NCBI GenBank assembly: GCA_000494185.1
Contig: AWOC01000021.1
Location: forward strand, 1 to 6,197
Direction: 5' to 3'
Source: Candidatus Calditenuaceae archaeon JGI OTU-3
Lineage (GTDB): Archaea > Thermoproteota > Nitrososphaeria_A > Caldarchaeales > Calditenuaceae
Length of the DNA stretch: 6,197 nucleotides
Numbering within the stretch: the first letter of the stretch is position 1; each line of letters opens with the position of its first letter. The notes beneath the pieces were generated by a model. It saw nothing but the letters and a program-made list of their open reading frames with translations, did no database searches and had not been told where the DNA came from. A program made the position numbers and the translations under genes. Positions 5,254-6,197 of the stretch are shown in pieces.

Positions 5254-5664
5254 TTGCATGAGTATGTTGTTGCGTCGGGTATCGTGGGGTCTGTTGCGAA
5301 GCTGGCCGGCTCTCTCGGTGGACGTGTTAAGAGTTTTAGGGTTTTGGTAGGCGAGCTCAGCATGCTCGACGTTGGGATGCTTAGGGAGCTTCTCGGCGAG
5401 CTGTCTAGGGATAGCCTTCTCTCAGGCGCCTCTATCTCTGTGGAGGTTGAGCGGGCTGTGATTCGCTGCGACTCTTGTGGCGCCGAGATGTCTTTCGGCG
5501 AGGCTGTTGAGGGGCTGAAGGATGAGGAGAAGGAGTCTATACACTTTGTCCCCGAGCTGATATCGTCTTTCGCTAGGTGCCGCAGGTGTGGTGCCCCGGA
5601 TCTCCGCGTAGTCGCAGGGCGCGGGGTCAAGATAGTTGACGTGGTCGTGCAGGGCGGCGAGTAG
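5254..5664 (+). CDS. hypA: HypA, nickel metallochaperone for [NiFe]-hydrogenase maturation
   Basis: 136 residues from TTG 5254. HypA delivers Ni(II) to the hydrogenase large-subunit precursor. The N-terminus must read Met-His-Glu, because the amino terminus, His2 and Glu3 bind nickel; TTG 5254 gives MHEYVVASGIV, whereas the earlier TTG at 5248 would bury the His at position 4. Residues 28-66 hold the alpha/beta nickel domain (FRVLVGELSMLDVGMLRELL). The zinc domain has two CxxC pairs, Cys72/Cys75 (CDSC) and Cys109/Cys112 (CRRC), separated by 33 residues. That long insert, with IHFVPE and His97, is typical of archaeal HypA such as the Thermococcus kodakarensis protein, where a His in this insert joins nickel binding when the ATPase partner is bound; bacterial HypA is shorter (about 115 residues). 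The next gene, 13 bases on, encodes just such an ATPase. No hydrogenase structural gene is in the window, but one is expected in the genome. Confidence 0.93.
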   Translation: MHEYVVASGIVGSVAKLAGSLGGRVKSFRVLVGELSMLDVGMLRELLGELSRDSLLSGASISVEVERAVIRCDSCGAEMSFGEAVEGLKDEEKESIHFVPELISSFARCRRCGAPDLRVVAGRGVKIVDVVVQGGE

Positions 5665-5668
5665 TGGT

Positions 5669-5673
5669 GGTGA
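5669..5673 (+). promoter_or_regulatory. Ribosome binding site for the Mrp/MinD-type ATPase
   Basis: GGTGA, within GGTGGTGA at 5666-5673, ends 4 bases before GTG 5678. It supports that start and an operon with hypA. Confidence 0.6.
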
Positions 5674-5677
5674 CTCT

Positions 5678-6197
5678 GTGATAGACTATAGGGACGAGCT
5701 GGTGGGCCGTAGGCTCAGGGAGATATCCTACATACTCTTGGTCGGAGGCGGGAAGGGAGGCGTCGGCAAGAGCCTCGTGGCGGCAGTCACATCGCTCCAG
5801 CTCGCACGCTCAGGACATAAGACTGGGCTTCTAGATTTAGACCTCCACGGCCCCTCCTCCCTCGCGATCCTCGGCGTCTCAGACGCCCCGGCCGAGACCA
5901 GCGATGGCATCGTCCCGCCGCGTGTTGAGGGGGTGAGTGTGATGTCGATCGATCTCCTTGTGCGGGGTAGGCCCTTGCCCCTCTCGGGTTCTGCGAAGGA
6001 GGAGGTGGTGAAGGAGGTCGTGGCGCTCACGGCGTTCGGTCCGCTGGACTACCTAGTCGTAGACCTCCCCCCTGGGACGGGTGACGAGCTTCTCTCTGCG
6101 GCCAGATACCTTCGCGGCCGGAGGGGGGCCCTGATCGTCACAACAGCCTCTCCCCTCTCCCTCTCAGCGTCTAGGCGCTCCATCGAGATTCTGAGGG
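5678..6197 (+). CDS. Mrp/MinD-family P-loop ATPase, probable archaeal HypA-associated ATPase (HypB-type); 3' end outside window
   Basis: 173 codons are visible and the gene runs off the edge. The protein is a SIMIBI-class ATPase of the Mrp/NBP35/MinD group: deviant Walker A GKGGVGKS at 25-32 with the signature Lys26 as well as Lys31, switch I DLDLHGPS at 53-60, and switch II LVVDLPPGTGDE at 126-137. It is not the GTPase HypB, whose motifs and N-terminal His-rich stretch are absent. In archaea lacking GTPase HypB, an Mrp/MinD-type ATPase encoded near hypA binds HypA and raises its nickel affinity (shown for Thermococcus kodakarensis). Close linkage here, 13 bases between stop and start with a GGTGA site, points to that role. 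The alternative is a general Fe-S carrier of the Mrp/ApbC/NBP35 type; no cysteine occurs in the visible part, and the C-terminal CxxC used by Fe-S carriers would lie beyond the window, so this cannot be settled here. Confidence 0.85.
   Translation, partial: MIDYRDELVGRRLREISYILLVGGGKGGVGKSLVAAVTSLQLARSGHKTGLLDLDLHGPSSLAILGVSDAPAETSDGIVPPRVEGVSVMSIDLLVRGRPLPLSGSAKEEVVKEVVALTAFGPLDYLVVDLPPGTGDELLSAARYLRGRRGALIVTTASPLSLSASRRSIEILR

Noticed and set aside
5211..5630. 139-codon open frame on the minus strand opposite hypA
   Set aside because: Ser/Thr/Pro/Arg-rich shadow of the hypA coding frame; hypA has intact nickel and zinc motifs, so the plus strand is the real gene.
5728..6030. Open frame on the minus strand opposite the Mrp-type ATPase
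   Set aside because: Low-complexity shadow of the P-loop ATPase gene, whose Walker and switch motifs are complete on the plus strand.

Overview
The window looks like a piece of a (hyper)thermophilic crenarchaeal chromosome. The evidence is an archaeal HerA helicase next to a NurA nuclease, a tRNA-Ala without an encoded CCA end, TATA-type promoters about 26-30 bases ahead of start codons with no ribosome site, GGTGA-type ribosome sites elsewhere, frequent TTG/GTG starts (five of the six visible starts), and an archaeal-style hypA followed by an Mrp/MinD-type ATPase. The genus cannot be fixed from the sequence. All genes lie on the + strand.

Layout. Bases 2-343 hold the C-terminal end of a Gfo/Idh/MocA-type oxidoreductase. 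It is followed at 401-1195 by a metal-dependent HpcH/HpaI-family aldolase; together they look like a sugar or sugar-acid catabolic pair. A tRNA-Ala(GGC) gene follows at 1242-1313. Next is a two-gene unit: herA-like ATPase/helicase (1448-2929) and nurA-like nuclease (2913-4187), overlapping by 17 bases and translationally linked by a strong Shine-Dalgarno before a TTG start. A separately promoted, probably leaderless gene (4320-5216) encodes a protein with an N-terminal type I restriction HsdR_N-like nuclease fold, a proline-rich linker and an unassigned basic C-terminal domain. The window closes with hydrogenase maturation: hypA (nickel chaperone, 5254-5664) and the start of an Mrp/MinD-type ATPase (5678 to the edge), which fits the archaeal HypA-associated ATPase that replaces GTPase HypB.

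Working together. HerA and NurA form a motor-nuclease complex that resects DNA ends; in many archaea the genes sit with mre11 and rad50. Here they stand alone, the HerA sequence is divergent, they lie directly behind a tRNA gene, and a restriction-nuclease-like gene follows. This block (1314-5216) is the most interesting part of the window: it may be an accessory DNA-processing or defence module rather than the housekeeping repair operon. That is inference. The HsdR_N-like protein carries Gly where the catalytic Glu of the E-x-K motif is expected, and the promoters of herA and of the HsdR_N-like gene each contain an inverted repeat around the TATA box.

No CRISPR array, insertion sequence, rRNA or replication origin is visible. 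Gaps between genes are all under about 140 bases.
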